Notes: generated from the letters alone by a model not told the origin. A stretch of DNA of 64,000 bases from CAWFNW01 sp963817405 (GCA_963817405.1 CAWFNW010000002.1:248001-312000), one strand, 5' to 3'; counted from the stretch's first letter, positions 15,966-24,686 are shown. Numbers and translations: made by a program.

Positions 15966-17150
15966 ATGCGCACGCTTCTCAACATCGCGCGGAAGGACGC
16001 GCTCGTCGTCCTGCGCGACAAGGCGGCGGTCCTCGTGCTCGTCGCCATGCCGCTCGGGCTCATCTTCATCTTGGGCTCGGCGCTCGGGAACCTCCAGACG
16101 GGCGAGTTCCGCGTGAAGGTCGGCATCGTGAACGAGGACACCGGCGAGAGCGGGCAGCACTTCGTCGACGGCCTCACCGGGAACGAGGACCTGAAGAAGG
16201 TCTTCGAGATGAACACGTACAAGAGCGCAGCAACCGTCCGCAAGGATGTCGAAGAGGGCAACCTGAACGCCGCGCTCGTCATCCCCGCGGACCTCAGCCG
16301 CACGATCGCCGCGGGGCAGCCCGCCGCTGTCGAGGTGCTGCAGGATCCCGGCTCATCCATCTCCGCGGGTGCGTGGGCGGGCGTCGTGCGCGCCGGTGTT
16401 GCGTACGCCTCGGCGGAGCTCGTCATCGGCCGCACGCTCCAGCAGGAGCTGGCGTCGGCAGGAGGCATGCCAGGTCCTGTCGCATCATCCCCCCAGACGC
16501 CGCCGCCGGCCCTCACCGCCGTCACCATGAAGCAGGTGAAAGCCCAGATTGAGAAGGAAGTCCCGATGATGTCGTACTACGCGGTCGCCATGACCGCGAT
16601 GTTCCTGCTCTTCGGGAGCATGTTCGGCGCGTTCGCCTTCGTGAAGGAGCGCCGCGAGCAGACGCTTGCGCGCATGCTGGTCTCGCCGGCCACCAAGACG
16701 CAGATCGTCGGGGGCAAGGGTCTCGGAATCGCGCTCGTCGGCGTCGGCCAGCTGGCGGTCCTCCTCGTGGGCACCATGCTGCTCTTCCGCGTCGACTGGG
16801 GCCAGCACATCGCGGCGGCCGTCCTCCTGGGCGTCGCCGAGGTGTTCGCAGCCACCGGCATGGCCATGACGCTTGCGGCGCTCGGCAAGACCGAGCGCGT
16901 CATCGGCGCCATCGGCCCCGCCGCGATCATGATCTTCGCGGCCACCGGCGGCTCGATGTTCCCGGCCGAGGCGATGCCCACCTGGATGAGGCCCGCGCAG
17001 GTCATTTCGCCGTCGTACTGGGCGCTTCAGGGCTTCCTCGACGTCATCAAGGGCGCCACCGTGGCCGACGTGGCGGGCAAGGCGGGCATCGTCGTGGTGA
17101 TCGGCCTCGTCCTCTATGCCTTCGGCGTCTGGAGGCTGAGGTACGAATGA
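15966..17150 (+). CDS. ABC-2 exporter permease 1
   Basis: 394 residues. The topology is that of the NatB/YhaP-type ABC-2 permease: one N-terminal helix (AVLVLVAMPLGLIFILGSAL), a large extracytoplasmic domain of about 170 residues, then five C-terminal helices beginning at YYAVAMTAMFLLFGSMF with the conserved FVKERREQTLARMLVSP loop. It starts 14 bp after the ATPase gene and overlaps the next permease gene by 4 bp, so the three form one operon and probably one heterodimeric transporter. Confidence 0.9.
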   Translation: MRTLLNIARKDALVVLRDKAAVLVLVAMPLGLIFILGSALGNLQTGEFRVKVGIVNEDTGESGQHFVDGLTGNEDLKKVFEMNTYKSAATVRKDVEEGNLNAALVIPADLSRTIAAGQPAAVEVLQDPGSSISAGAWAGVVRAGVAYASAELVIGRTLQQELASAGGMPGPVASSPQTPPPALTAVTMKQVKAQIEKEVPMMSYYAVAMTAMFLLFGSMFGAFAFVKERREQTLARMLVSPATKTQIVGGKGLGIALVGVGQLAVLLVGTMLLFRVDWGQHIAAAVLLGVAEVFAATGMAMTLAALGKTERVIGAIGPAAIMIFAATGGSMFPAEAMPTWMRPAQVISPSYWALQGFLDVIKGATVADVAGKAGIVVVIGLVLYAFGVWRLRYE

Positions 17151-18325
17151 TGCGCCGAGTCATCGCGCTCGCCTGGAACAACATGCTGCAGATGCTCCGG
17201 AACCCGTCGGAGCTCGCGGCGGTCATCATCCTGCCGCTCGTGCTCACGATGATCTTCGGTTCGGCGTTCGCGAACGTCGCGAACAAGCCGGCGCGCGTAC
17301 CGCTCGTCGACGAGGACGGCACGGAGTACTCCTCGCAGGTGGCGAAACTGCTCGCCGAGGAGCCTTCGCTGAGCGTCGAGACCATGTCGCGCGCGGATGC
17401 GGAGAAGCTGGTGACCTCCGGCGACGTCCCCGTGGCCGTCATCCTCCGCAAGGGCTTCGGCGGGGACGTGAAGGCCGGCACCGCGGAGATCCAGTCGCTC
17501 ATGAACCCGCAGTCGGACACGGCCTTCGCCATCGCGGCGGTGGTGCAGGGCATCGCTGTTCGGATGTCGTCCGACGCCGCGGCCGCGAACGCCGTCACGG
17601 CAGCGAAACCCGGCGAGACGACCTTCCCCGAGGTCTACTCGATCGCGGACACCTTCTGGGAGCCGGAGCCGCCGGTCTCGGTCAAGGGGCAGACAGTGAT
17701 CGCCTCGGACGTGCGCGGTGAGACCGTGCAGGCAAGCGGCACGACGCAGTCATCGGCGGGCATGGCCGTCTTCTTCATCATGTTCGTCACGTTCGGCGGC
17801 GCCGGCGCCATCCTGGAGGAGCGTGAGCAAGGGACGCTCCGCCGCCTCCTGATCACGCCCGCCTCCAAGGGCACGCTTCTGGCTGGCAAGATCGTGGGCA
17901 TCGTGGTCACCGCGACGCTGCAGACCCTCATCCTTACCGCCGCAAGCGCGCTCATCTTCGGCGTGCCGTGGGGGAGGCAGTGGCTCGCGAACGCCATTGT
18001 GCTCTTCTGCTACATCCTCGCGGTCACGGGCCTCGCGGTGCTGGTGTCGACGGTCGTGCGTTCGCGTGACCAGTTCGCCGGCGCAAGCCCCATCTTCTCC
18101 ACGGGTCTCGCCATGATCGGCGGGTGCTGGTGGTCGCTCGATATCGTCTCGCCCACCATGCAGACGATCGCGAAGTTCACGCCCACCGGCTGGGCGATGA
18201 TCGGGCTGACCGACGTGCTCGCGCGCAACCACGGTCTCGACGCGATCGGGATGCCGGTGCTGTTCCTGCTGGGGTTCGCGGCCGTGACCCTCGGGCTTGG
18301 CGTCAGGCTCCTCAAGTGGGAGTAA
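17147..18325 (+). CDS. ABC-2 exporter permease 2
   Basis: 392 residues with the same layout as the preceding permease: an N-terminal helix, a large outer domain containing VPLVDEDGTEYS, and a C-terminal five-helix block starting at AVFFIMFVTFGGAGAILEEREQGTLRRLLITPASKG. The gene begins with ATGA overlapping the previous stop, indicating translational coupling. Two unequal permeases with one ATPase suggest a heterodimeric membrane part. Confidence 0.9.
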   Translation: MMRRVIALAWNNMLQMLRNPSELAAVIILPLVLTMIFGSAFANVANKPARVPLVDEDGTEYSSQVAKLLAEEPSLSVETMSRADAEKLVTSGDVPVAVILRKGFGGDVKAGTAEIQSLMNPQSDTAFAIAAVVQGIAVRMSSDAAAANAVTAAKPGETTFPEVYSIADTFWEPEPPVSVKGQTVIASDVRGETVQASGTTQSSAGMAVFFIMFVTFGGAGAILEEREQGTLRRLLITPASKGTLLAGKIVGIVVTATLQTLILTAASALIFGVPWGRQWLANAIVLFCYILAVTGLAVLVSTVVRSRDQFAGASPIFSTGLAMIGGCWWSLDIVSPTMQTIAKFTPTGWAMIGLTDVLARNHGLDAIGMPVLFLLGFAAVTLGLGVRLLKWE

Positions 18326-18335
18326 CATATCCCGC

Positions 18336-18815
18336 ATGCTGACGATTGCCCGTGCGACCTCACCCGACGACATCGCCGCCGTGAAGCTGCTGCTTCGCGG
18401 CATGGTGGCGCACTTTCGCGACCACGGTGAGGACGACCTGGCCGACGACGCCTTCGACCACGAGATCGAAGGTCCTGATGCCGAGTTCGCCGAGCCCCAC
18501 GGACGGATGCTGCTCGCGCGGCTCGACGGCGAGCCGGTGGGGATCCTCGCGCTCCGGCCCACGCACCGCGGAACCGGAGTGGAGCTCCGCCGCATGTACG
18601 TCCTGCCCTCGGTGCGGCAGCGGGGCGTGGGGCGTGCGCTCGTCCTCGCCATGATCGATGAGGCGCGCGAGATGGAGGAGCCCGTGCTCCGTCTCGTGAC
18701 AGTCCCGGCGTTCGTGACGGCGGTCGCGCTCTACGAGTCGCTGGGGTTCAAACGCGTACCGCAGTTTCGGCCGTCGAGCGCACCGGACGCGATCTTCATG
18801 GAGCGCGAGCTGTAG
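18336..18815 (+). CDS. GNAT-family N-acetyltransferase
   Basis: 159 residues from the ATG at 18336, 10 bp after the permease stop. GNAT fold features are clear: the ELRRMYVLPSVRQRGVGRALVLAMIDEAR block contains the acetyl-CoA pyrophosphate loop (R/Q-x-x-G-x-G/A), followed by the LRLVTVPAFVTAVALYESLGF helix. It is cytosolic and uses acetyl-CoA; the acceptor is unknown. It could be read with the ABC operon, but no functional link is visible. Confidence 0.88.
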   Translation: MLTIARATSPDDIAAVKLLLRGMVAHFRDHGEDDLADDAFDHEIEGPDAEFAEPHGRMLLARLDGEPVGILALRPTHRGTGVELRRMYVLPSVRQRGVGRALVLAMIDEAREMEEPVLRLVTVPAFVTAVALYESLGFKRVPQFRPSSAPDAIFMEREL

Positions 18816-18861
18816 ACAGGCGTCAGTTGTTGGACGTACAATGGAAACACGATATGTACGT
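18813..18861 (+). promoter_or_regulatory. Promoter and palindromic operator of the first VapBC-type pair
   Basis: TAGACA (18813-18818) and TACAAT (18837-18842) are spaced by 18 bases, a good sigma-70 match. A perfect 7-bp inverted repeat, ACGTACA at 18834-18840 and TGTACGT at 18855-18861, overlaps the -10 box and lies just upstream of the antitoxin start. This is the expected place for an autoregulatory operator bound by antitoxin or toxin-antitoxin complex. Confidence 0.55.
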
Positions 18862-18876
18862 CATGAGGACGTGCTC

Positions 18877-19131
18877 ATGAACACCAAACTGACGCTCCGG
18901 ATGGATGAGCAGCTTATCCGCAGCGCGAAGCGCTACTCGGACAAGACCGGGAAGTCGGTGTCCCGGCTCGTTGAGGACTACTTCGCATTCATCGCTGCGG
19001 AAGAAAGCGCTGCCACGGCGGTGGCGCCGGCGGAGCTCACGCCTCGCGTCCGTTCGCTCCTGGGTGCGCTTCGCGGTGCGCAGGTGACGGAGCAGGGCTA
19101 CCGGACGCACCTGGAAGACAAGCACCGGTGA
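18877..19131 (+). CDS. Antitoxin, DUF6364/ribbon-helix-helix-like
   Basis: 84 residues from the ATG at 18877 (MNTKLTLRMDEQLI). The short strand KLTLRM followed by two helices (DEQLIRSAKRYSDKTGKSVSRLVEDYF) is a ribbon-helix-helix DNA-binding module; the C-terminal half would wrap the toxin. The stop overlaps the toxin's GTG start by 4 bp, the usual coupled arrangement. It neutralises the PIN toxin and probably represses its own promoter through the palindrome upstream. Confidence 0.8.
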   Translation: MNTKLTLRMDEQLIRSAKRYSDKTGKSVSRLVEDYFAFIAAEESAATAVAPAELTPRVRSLLGALRGAQVTEQGYRTHLEDKHR

Positions 19132-19550
19132 AGGTGCTGTTCGACACCAGCGTGGTGCTCGATGTGTTACTTGAGCGCGAGCCGCACGCAGAAAGCGCGG
19201 CGCAGCTCTGGGCGCTCGCGGATGCTGGGGTGATCCAGGGCGTTCTCTGCGCGACCACGGTGATGACCGTGCACTACATCGCCGCGCGCGCCGCGGGATC
19301 CAAGCGCGCAGACGCTCTCGTGCGAGAGCTGCTGGACCTCTTCGCAGTGGCGCCTGTTGACGCGCACGTTCTCGACCGCGCGTTCCATCTCGGATTCGAC
19401 GACTACGAAGACGCGGTGGTCCATGAGGCTGCCCGCACCGTTGGCGCCGCGGTCATTTGCACGCGCAACACCGCGGACTTCGCGCAGGCGTCGTTGCCCA
19501 TCTTCTCGCCGCTTGAGCTGCTCTCGGCCGTACGGGCGGTCGGCACGTGA
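19128..19550 (+). CDS. PIN-domain ribonuclease toxin (VapC-like)
   Basis: 140 residues with the PIN acidic residues in place: D6 in VLFDTSVVLDVLL, E17-containing LLEREPH, the DYEDAVVHEAA pair of acidic residues, and the final NTADF aspartate. These coordinate Mg2+ in PIN RNases. It is encoded immediately after its antitoxin with a 4-bp overlap, and 4 bp before the next gene. It probably cleaves RNA under stress; the target is unknown. Confidence 0.88.
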   Translation: MKVLFDTSVVLDVLLEREPHAESAAQLWALADAGVIQGVLCATTVMTVHYIAARAAGSKRADALVRELLDLFAVAPVDAHVLDRAFHLGFDDYEDAVVHEAARTVGAAVICTRNTADFAQASLPIFSPLELLSAVRAVGT

Positions 19551-20461
19551 CCGAGCGCCTGGAGCCGAAGACGCTCGCCGCCGTCATCGTTGCGCTGGTG
19601 CTGTGGGCCTCGGCCTTCGCAGGCATTAAGGCCGGGCTCGTCGCATACGGTCCCGGCCAGGTCGCGCTGCTGCGCTTCCTCACCGCTTCAGCCGTGCTTG
19701 CCGGCTTCGCGACCCTCACCCGCATGCGTCTGCCGGATGCCAAAGACGTCCCGCGCCTGCTCGCCTGCGGGCTCCTCGGCATCACCATCTACCACGTGGG
19801 ACTGAACTACGGCGAGGTGAGCGTCTCCGCCAGCGCGGCAAGCCTCATCATCTCGCTCGGCCCGGTATTCACGGCGCTCATGGCCACGGCGTTCCTCGGC
19901 GAGCGGCTGACGTGGCAGGGGTGGCTGGGTATCGCGATCGCGTTTAGCGGCGGGGCAGTGATCACGCTCGGCGAGGGTGGCGGGCTGACCTTCGAGCCGG
20001 CAGCACTGCTCGTACTTCTGTCGGCCTTCACGACGGGCGCTTACTTCGTTGTGGGCAAGCCGCTCCTCGACAAGTACTCCGCGCTGGAGTTCACCTCCTA
20101 CGTCATCTGGCTGGGCACGCTGCCGATGCTGGTCTTCGCGCCGGGGCTCCTTCAGCAACTGCCCGAGGCGCCGGCGTCGGCCACCCTCGCGGTCGTCTAC
20201 CTCGGCATCTTCCCCGGCGTCATCGCCTACGTGCTCTGGTCGCACGGGCTCTCGAAGATGCCGGCATCCATCGTGTCGAGCTTCCTGTTCGTGCAGCCGC
20301 TGAATGCCACCATCATCGCGTGGCTCTGGATCCGCGAGGTGCCGACGCTTCTGACCATCGTCGGTGGCGCCGTCGCGCTCGTGGGCGTGGGGCTCGTCTC
20401 GATGAAGGGTCGGAAGTCGGCAGAGAGGCGACCGGAACTCACGGCGCCCGTTGAGGCATAG
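19547..20461 (+). CDS. EamA/DMT-superfamily transporter
   Basis: 304 residues with ten membrane helices arranged as two EamA repeats: LVLWASAFAGIKAGLVAYGPGQVALLRF at the start, GEVSVSASAASLIISLGPVFTALMA, and in the second half LWSHGLSKMPASIVSSFLFVQPLNATIIAWLW. This is the RhaT/YdcZ-like drug/metabolite exporter architecture. The substrate cannot be predicted. It overlaps the toxin gene by 4 bp, so it may be in the same transcript. Confidence 0.9.
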   Translation: MTERLEPKTLAAVIVALVLWASAFAGIKAGLVAYGPGQVALLRFLTASAVLAGFATLTRMRLPDAKDVPRLLACGLLGITIYHVGLNYGEVSVSASAASLIISLGPVFTALMATAFLGERLTWQGWLGIAIAFSGGAVITLGEGGGLTFEPAALLVLLSAFTTGAYFVVGKPLLDKYSALEFTSYVIWLGTLPMLVFAPGLLQQLPEAPASATLAVVYLGIFPGVIAYVLWSHGLSKMPASIVSSFLFVQPLNATIIAWLWIREVPTLLTIVGGAVALVGVGLVSMKGRKSAERRPELTAPVEA

Positions 20462-20483
20462 CCTCGACACGAGGGGAGACATC

Positions 20484-21800
20484 ATGGCCCAATCCGCGCT
20501 CCCGTCCCGCTTCCCGGCGACGCCGAACGATATTGCCACAGCCGTCGCGCGGCAGATCGGGCAGCATATGGAGATCGGCTGCCATCTGGCGTTTGGGGAG
20601 CGCCTCGACGAGGACGTGCTGCGCCGCGCCGTGCGGCTCTCACTCGACGCCGAACCCATCCTCGGCTGTGCGTACGTGACAGAGGCATTGAGGGCATGGT
20701 GGGAGCGGCTGCCCGAGGAAGTCCTCGATGCCCGGTCGCCGTTCTCGATCGCCGAGAGCGCCACGCCGGATGCGGACGCTATCGCTTTCCAGTGTCAGCC
20801 GGTAGACGACGCAGGCCCGCAGGTGGCAGTGCACCTCCTGCGCTCGGCAGGAGGCGACCACGTCTCTATCCGCATCAGCCACGTGGTCGCAGACGGCCAG
20901 TCCATGAAGCAGTACGCGTACCTCCTCGCCGAACTCTATTCGCGCCTGCTGGCGGAGCCTGACTACACTCCAGCGCCGAACCTCTCCGCGCGGCCGTCGT
21001 CGACAGACGTGTGGCGGGGCCTGACGCCGGAGCAGCGACGCCACGCGAAGCAATCACCGAAGATGACGATGCCCAACTGGCTGCTGCCCAGGAAGGGCAA
21101 CACCGGTCTCGGGCGCACCCTGCAAGAACTCACCGTTGCACGCGAACGCTTCTCCACGCTCAAGGAATACGGTCGGCTGCGCGACGCCACGCTGAATGAT
21201 CTGCTCGTTACGGCGTTCTTCCGTGCTCTCACGGATCGCTACCCCGCACCCGCCGGACGAGCCATGTCGCTGCCGTTCTCCGCCGAGCACCGCCGCTATC
21301 TCTCAGACTCGCGTGCCCTGCCGATCTCGAACCTGGCCATCACGATCTGGCTCGGAGTCGCACACGTGCCCGGCGAGTCCTTCGACCAAACGCTCGCTCA
21401 AGTCAGGCACCAGACCGGCGCGTGGCGTAGTGCGCTGTGGGGCGTCAAGGACGCGGCGCAGGCGACGCGCCTCGCGGGTCTCGGGCCGGCGATCACCGGC
21501 TGCGTCATGAGGGCCGTCAGCGGTATCGGGGCCGGGGCCAAATCCGAGAAAGGTCGCACGTCTCCGGTGTTCACGAATATCGGCGTTCTCGATGACTCGC
21601 GTCTTGCCTTCGGCTCGGCAGTGCCGTCCTCCGCCCGCGTGGGCGGTCCCGCGGCGTTCGGCGCCAGCTTCGTTCCGACCATCAGCACCTACCGCAACGC
21701 GGTCACCATCTCCATGGGGTTCTGCGGCGAGGACACCGATCCCGCGGCGGTTGAAGGCGTTCTCGCCAGGATGGCCGAGGAGCTGCGGACGCTCGGCTAG
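20484..21800 (+). CDS. Condensation-domain-fold acyltransferase-like protein
   Basis: 438 residues from the ATG at 20484 (GAGGGGAG site). The chloramphenicol-acetyltransferase/condensation fold motif is visible as ISHVVADGQS: the second, catalytic histidine and the DG of HHxxxDG are present, while the first histidine is serine. A C-terminal GFCGEDTDP region matches the latch part of stand-alone members (alcohol acetyltransferase/PapA-like). No peptide-synthetase or polyketide genes are nearby, so it probably acylates a free metabolite or lipid. Confidence 0.8.
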   Translation: MAQSALPSRFPATPNDIATAVARQIGQHMEIGCHLAFGERLDEDVLRRAVRLSLDAEPILGCAYVTEALRAWWERLPEEVLDARSPFSIAESATPDADAIAFQCQPVDDAGPQVAVHLLRSAGGDHVSIRISHVVADGQSMKQYAYLLAELYSRLLAEPDYTPAPNLSARPSSTDVWRGLTPEQRRHAKQSPKMTMPNWLLPRKGNTGLGRTLQELTVARERFSTLKEYGRLRDATLNDLLVTAFFRALTDRYPAPAGRAMSLPFSAEHRRYLSDSRALPISNLAITIWLGVAHVPGESFDQTLAQVRHQTGAWRSALWGVKDAAQATRLAGLGPAITGCVMRAVSGIGAGAKSEKGRTSPVFTNIGVLDDSRLAFGSAVPSSARVGGPAAFGASFVPTISTYRNAVTISMGFCGEDTDPAAVEGVLARMAEELRTLG

Positions 21801-21910
21801 ACCTCGGTGCAGTCGAACACGCCCCAGCAGATGTCGTTGCGCAGCCGCTCGTCATCGACCACGAGCTCGCGGATCGCGTCGGGAAGCCGCGAACGCTGCC
21901 ACGCGCACTC
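21797..21910 (-). other. Possible 3' coding remnant without a start
   Basis: Between two genes, the minus strand encodes an in-frame stretch of 37 residues with protein-like composition (ECAWQRSRLPDAIRELVV, then DDERLRND and CWGVFDCTEV) ending at a TAG. No ATG, GTG or TTG is suitably placed in the frame upstream. It may be a degraded gene end or chance. Confidence 0.25.
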
Positions 21911-21917
21911 GGGAGTA

Positions 21918-22298
21918 TCACTCGGCCGTCCCCGCTTCCTCTGCTGCCTCGGCCCGCATGAGCGCCTCTCCGATGCGGAGTGCGTGGAGCCTGTTGCGCA
22001 GGAGCGTGTGCTGGGAGGTCCCCGGCTCGAACTTCGCCTGAGCCTCCTCGGTCCTCATGATCATCGAGGCGAAGGCCTGAAGGGCCTCGAGCGCGTCGTC
22101 CCGCGTGACGTCGGCCGCGGCGTTGCGTCGCCCGCTCATGAGCGCGTACGCGTGGCGCAGCGCCGTGAGGTTGTCCTGCAGCATCGCGTGCTGCCACGTC
22201 TCGGGCGCGACGTGCCGCTGCGCCTTCTCCGACTTGCTGATGAGCGAGGCAAGTGGCCGAAGCGCTTCGTCCAACTCGTTGGCGGTGTGGTCATCCAT
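21918..22298 (-). CDS. Helical protein with an internal duplication, unrecognised
   Basis: 126 residues from the ATG at 22298 (GAGGTCC site). It is soluble and all-helical. Two halves repeat each other: LASLISKSEKAQRHVAPETWQHAML followed by LTALRHAYALM, and FASMIMRTEEAQAKFEPGTSQHTLL followed by LHALRIGEALM. The duplication suggests a tandem helical-hairpin fold. It is transcribed divergently from the next gene. No function is recognised. Confidence 0.65.
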   Translation of the reverse strand: MDDHTANELDEALRPLASLISKSEKAQRHVAPETWQHAMLQDNLTALRHAYALMSGRRNAAADVTRDDALEALQAFASMIMRTEEAQAKFEPGTSQHTLLRNRLHALRIGEALMRAEAAEEAGTAE

Positions 22299-22382
22299 GA
22301 AGGACCTCGTCGCGGTGCGAAATCGCGTCGGGCGGGTATTGAGAACTGTAGCATCCATGCAATCCGACGAAGGAGGCACTGC

Positions 22383-22844
22383 GTGTCGACCCCTGTTGAT
22401 TTCACGAACGTATCGACGGCTGGTCTGGAGTCGTCGCCGGTCGCGGCCGCGCTCGCTGGGCTGCGCGCCAACGAGGCCCGCTACTACATGAACAAGTACA
22501 AGCACGTCTTCACCGTCGAGCCGGCAAGCGAGAGCGCGGACACGCTGGACTATGTGAACAGGATCCTCAAGGAGGAGCGAGGCATCACCTTCGCCGCGAA
22601 GCCGCTGGAGACATCGCGCTTCGAGCTGGAGGGCATCAGGCATGCCTACGTGTTCTACGAGGACGGTCTCGGGGTCAACGTCATGTATTCGGTGGACGAC
22701 CCCAAGAAACGGGCCGTCGGCTTCAAGCTCTCCGAGGGGATGGATGTGCCGAAGGAGCTCGAGACGTTCAAGTTCGCTCGGCAAAAGTCCAAACTGGCTG
22801 GGACGATCCGGGGCTCGTTCTTCGTGATCAAGGGCGAGTACTAG
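22383..22844 (+). CDS. Conserved-looking soluble protein, unrecognised
   Basis: 153 residues, GTG start with an excellent GAAGGAGG site. The chain has alternating strands and helices (RILKEERGITFAAKPLE, HAYVFYEDGLGVNVMYSVDD, then LAGTIRGSFFVIKGEY). There is no signal peptide, membrane segment or cysteine. No family is recognised. It immediately precedes a truncated phospholipase D-type fragment, whose frame overlaps its 3' end. Confidence 0.65.
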   Translation: MSTPVDFTNVSTAGLESSPVAAALAGLRANEARYYMNKYKHVFTVEPASESADTLDYVNRILKEERGITFAAKPLETSRFELEGIRHAYVFYEDGLGVNVMYSVDDPKKRAVGFKLSEGMDVPKELETFKFARQKSKLAGTIRGSFFVIKGEY

Positions 22845-22870
22845 ACCCGCGGTACTTCCCGCCGGCTGAG

Positions 22871-23437
22871 TTGCCGGTCGTGGACGATCCCGTCATGGTG
22901 CACGTGGTCGCTCAAGGCATGGAGGAGTACTGGTCCTCGTCCACTCGGGCGCACGAGATCGCCATCTCAGGCGCCGAGAAACGGGTCTGGCTCCAGTCGC
23001 CGTACTGGGTGCCCGACGCGCCGATGCTCGAGCTGTTCGGCAACGCGGCGCTGGCTGGCGTGGACGTGCGCTTCATGATGACCGGCTGGCCGGACAAGCG
23101 GGTCGTCTACGCGGCGGGGCACACGTACTGGGAGCCGATCATCAGGGCAGGCTGCCGCGTCTACCAGTACGACGCCGGGTTCCTCCACGCGAAGACGATC
23201 GTGGTGGATGGCCAGATCTGCGCCGTGGGCACGATGAACCTGGATATCCGCAGCCTGCGGATCAATAAGGAACTCATGGTGTGGATCTATGACGAGGGCT
23301 TCGCGCGTCGTCAGGAGCAGACATTCCGGGACGACCTGGCCAAGTGCCACGAAGTGACGCTGGAGGAGATCGCCTCGTGGGGACCCGTGCAACGGCTGGG
23401 ACACTCGGTAAGCAGGCTCGCGTCAGGCATCCTATAG
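22871..23437 (+). CDS. 5'-truncated cardiolipin synthase / phospholipase D-type fragment
   Basis: Homology starts at about 22847 (DPRYFPPAE) before the first possible start, a TTG at 22871, and runs to 23437. It corresponds to the C-terminal catalytic lobe of ClsA-type cardiolipin synthases: RVWLQSPYWVPDAPMLELF, then GVDVRFMMTG, then the single HKD motif FLHAKTIVVDG with VGTMNLDIRSL and INKELMVW. The N-terminal helices and first HKD motif of a normal ~480-residue enzyme are missing. It is probably a non-functional remnant left by deletion or insertion of the preceding gene. Confidence 0.75.
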   Translation: MPVVDDPVMVHVVAQGMEEYWSSSTRAHEIAISGAEKRVWLQSPYWVPDAPMLELFGNAALAGVDVRFMMTGWPDKRVVYAAGHTYWEPIIRAGCRVYQYDAGFLHAKTIVVDGQICAVGTMNLDIRSLRINKELMVWIYDEGFARRQEQTFRDDLAKCHEVTLEEIASWGPVQRLGHSVSRLASGIL

Positions 23438-23507
23438 ACGGGACGGAAGGCCGCACCGCGGTAGATCCGGCTGGTGGCTGGCCTCGTTGGATCACGAGCG
23501 TGCGGCG

Positions 23508-23810
23508 CTAGTACGCGATACGGAACCCGCGTTCCCCGAGCGGCTCCTCCGGCGACTCCTCGGCCGCGGTCACGAGCGCGCGCGGCGGGCCTTGGCGAAC
23601 GTACGCGACCGCCCGCGCGACCGTGCTCGGGTCGCCCTCGAACACGGCCTCCACGCGCCCGTCGGGCAGGTTGCGCACCCAGCCGTCGACGCCCAAGCGG
23701 CGCGCCTCGATCGTCGTGGACTGCCGGAAGTAGACGCCCTGCACCCCGCCGTCCACGACGATGCGCACCCGCACCCGCTCCCCCTCGGTCACCGCTCGCG
23801 CCTCCCGCAT
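23508..23810 (-). CDS. acyP: Acylphosphatase
   Basis: 100 residues with the acylphosphatase signature: VRIVVDGGVQGVYFRQS contains the phosphate-binding GxVQGVxFR loop with the catalytic arginine, and DGWVRNLPDGRVEAVFEG supplies the catalytic asparagine. It hydrolyses the carboxyl-phosphate bond of acyl phosphates in the cytosol. Some residues at the N-terminus (REARAVTEGE) exceed the usual 90-residue length, so a slightly later start is possible. Confidence 0.92.
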   Translation of the reverse strand: MREARAVTEGERVRVRIVVDGGVQGVYFRQSTTIEARRLGVDGWVRNLPDGRVEAVFEGDPSTVARAVAYVRQGPPRALVTAAEESPEEPLGERGFRIAY

Positions 23811-23876
23811 CTCCCCGTCATCGCCTATCCTCGAGTGTGGCGCGCAGATGCGTGTCAGGCAACCGCAGGAGTGCCC

Positions 23877-24686
23877 GTGGACTTCCGAGCAGCACTACAC
23901 CCGAACGCCCCCGCATGGCGCGAGGCCATCCCGCACCGGCGCTCGCGTCGGAGCTACGACCGGACCCCGGCGCCCGCCGCTGCGCTGAGAGCGCTCGAAG
24001 CGCTCGCCGAGGAAGCGCGCGTCCCGCACGCCCGCGCGGTCGTACTGCCCGAAGCGCCGCAGTCGATCTTCGCCGGTATCCTCGGGTCGTACGGAGGCAT
24101 CTCGGGGGCGCACTCGGCGCTGGCGTTCGTGGGCGACGGCAGCTACGAAGCGGACGCATGGGTCGGCTACATCGGCGAGGCGCTCGTCCTCGAGGCGACG
24201 CGCCTGGGTCTCGGCACGTGCTGGGTGGGCGGGCTGTTCAACGGGCACGTCGCGGCGCGGCTGGCGGGCACGTCTGCTGGCGAGCGCGTGTACGCGATCT
24301 CACCGCTCGGCACGCCCATCGACCGCGTCACGCTCAAGGAGCGCGTGCTCATGGGCGGCGCGCACGCGAAACAGCGCCTGCAGCCCGACGTCTTCGCGCC
24401 CGAGCACCAGGCGTGGCCGGACTGGGCGCGCTCGGCGCTTCCGGCGGTGCAGGTCGCGCCCTCGGCGATGAACCGCCAGCCGTGGCGTTTCGCGCTGGAC
24501 GGCGACGGCTCCACGCTCACGCTCAGTTATGAGGGCGACGTCGGCCTGCGCGTCACGAAACGGCTGGACTGCGGCATCGCGATGCTACACGCGGAGCTCG
24601 GCATGGCCGAGGCGGGCGTGACCGGGCGCTGGGCGGTCCTGGGCGCCGACGCTGCGCCGCAGGTGGCGCGGTTCACGCGAGAGTAG
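23877..24686 (+). CDS. Nitroreductase-family flavoprotein (TM1586-like)
   Basis: 269 residues from the GTG at 23877 (GGAG site). The HRRSRRSYDRTPAP start is the FMN-binding arginine cluster of nitroreductases. GYIGEALVLEATRLGLGTCWVGG and the VAPSAMNRQPWRF block match the two tandem halves of the TM1586-type single-chain nitroreductases. It probably uses FMN and NAD(P)H to reduce an unknown compound; it is cytosolic. It is divergent from the acylphosphatase gene. Confidence 0.82.
   Translation: MDFRAALHPNAPAWREAIPHRRSRRSYDRTPAPAAALRALEALAEEARVPHARAVVLPEAPQSIFAGILGSYGGISGAHSALAFVGDGSYEADAWVGYIGEALVLEATRLGLGTCWVGGLFNGHVAARLAGTSAGERVYAISPLGTPIDRVTLKERVLMGGAHAKQRLQPDVFAPEHQAWPDWARSALPAVQVAPSAMNRQPWRFALDGDGSTLTLSYEGDVGLRVTKRLDCGIAMLHAELGMAEAGVTGRWAVLGADAAPQVARFTRE

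Noticed and set aside
14957..16528. Minus-strand open frame of 523 codons
   Set aside because: Antisense to the ABC ATPase and first permease; its sequence is arginine/histidine-rich low-complexity with no domain pattern.
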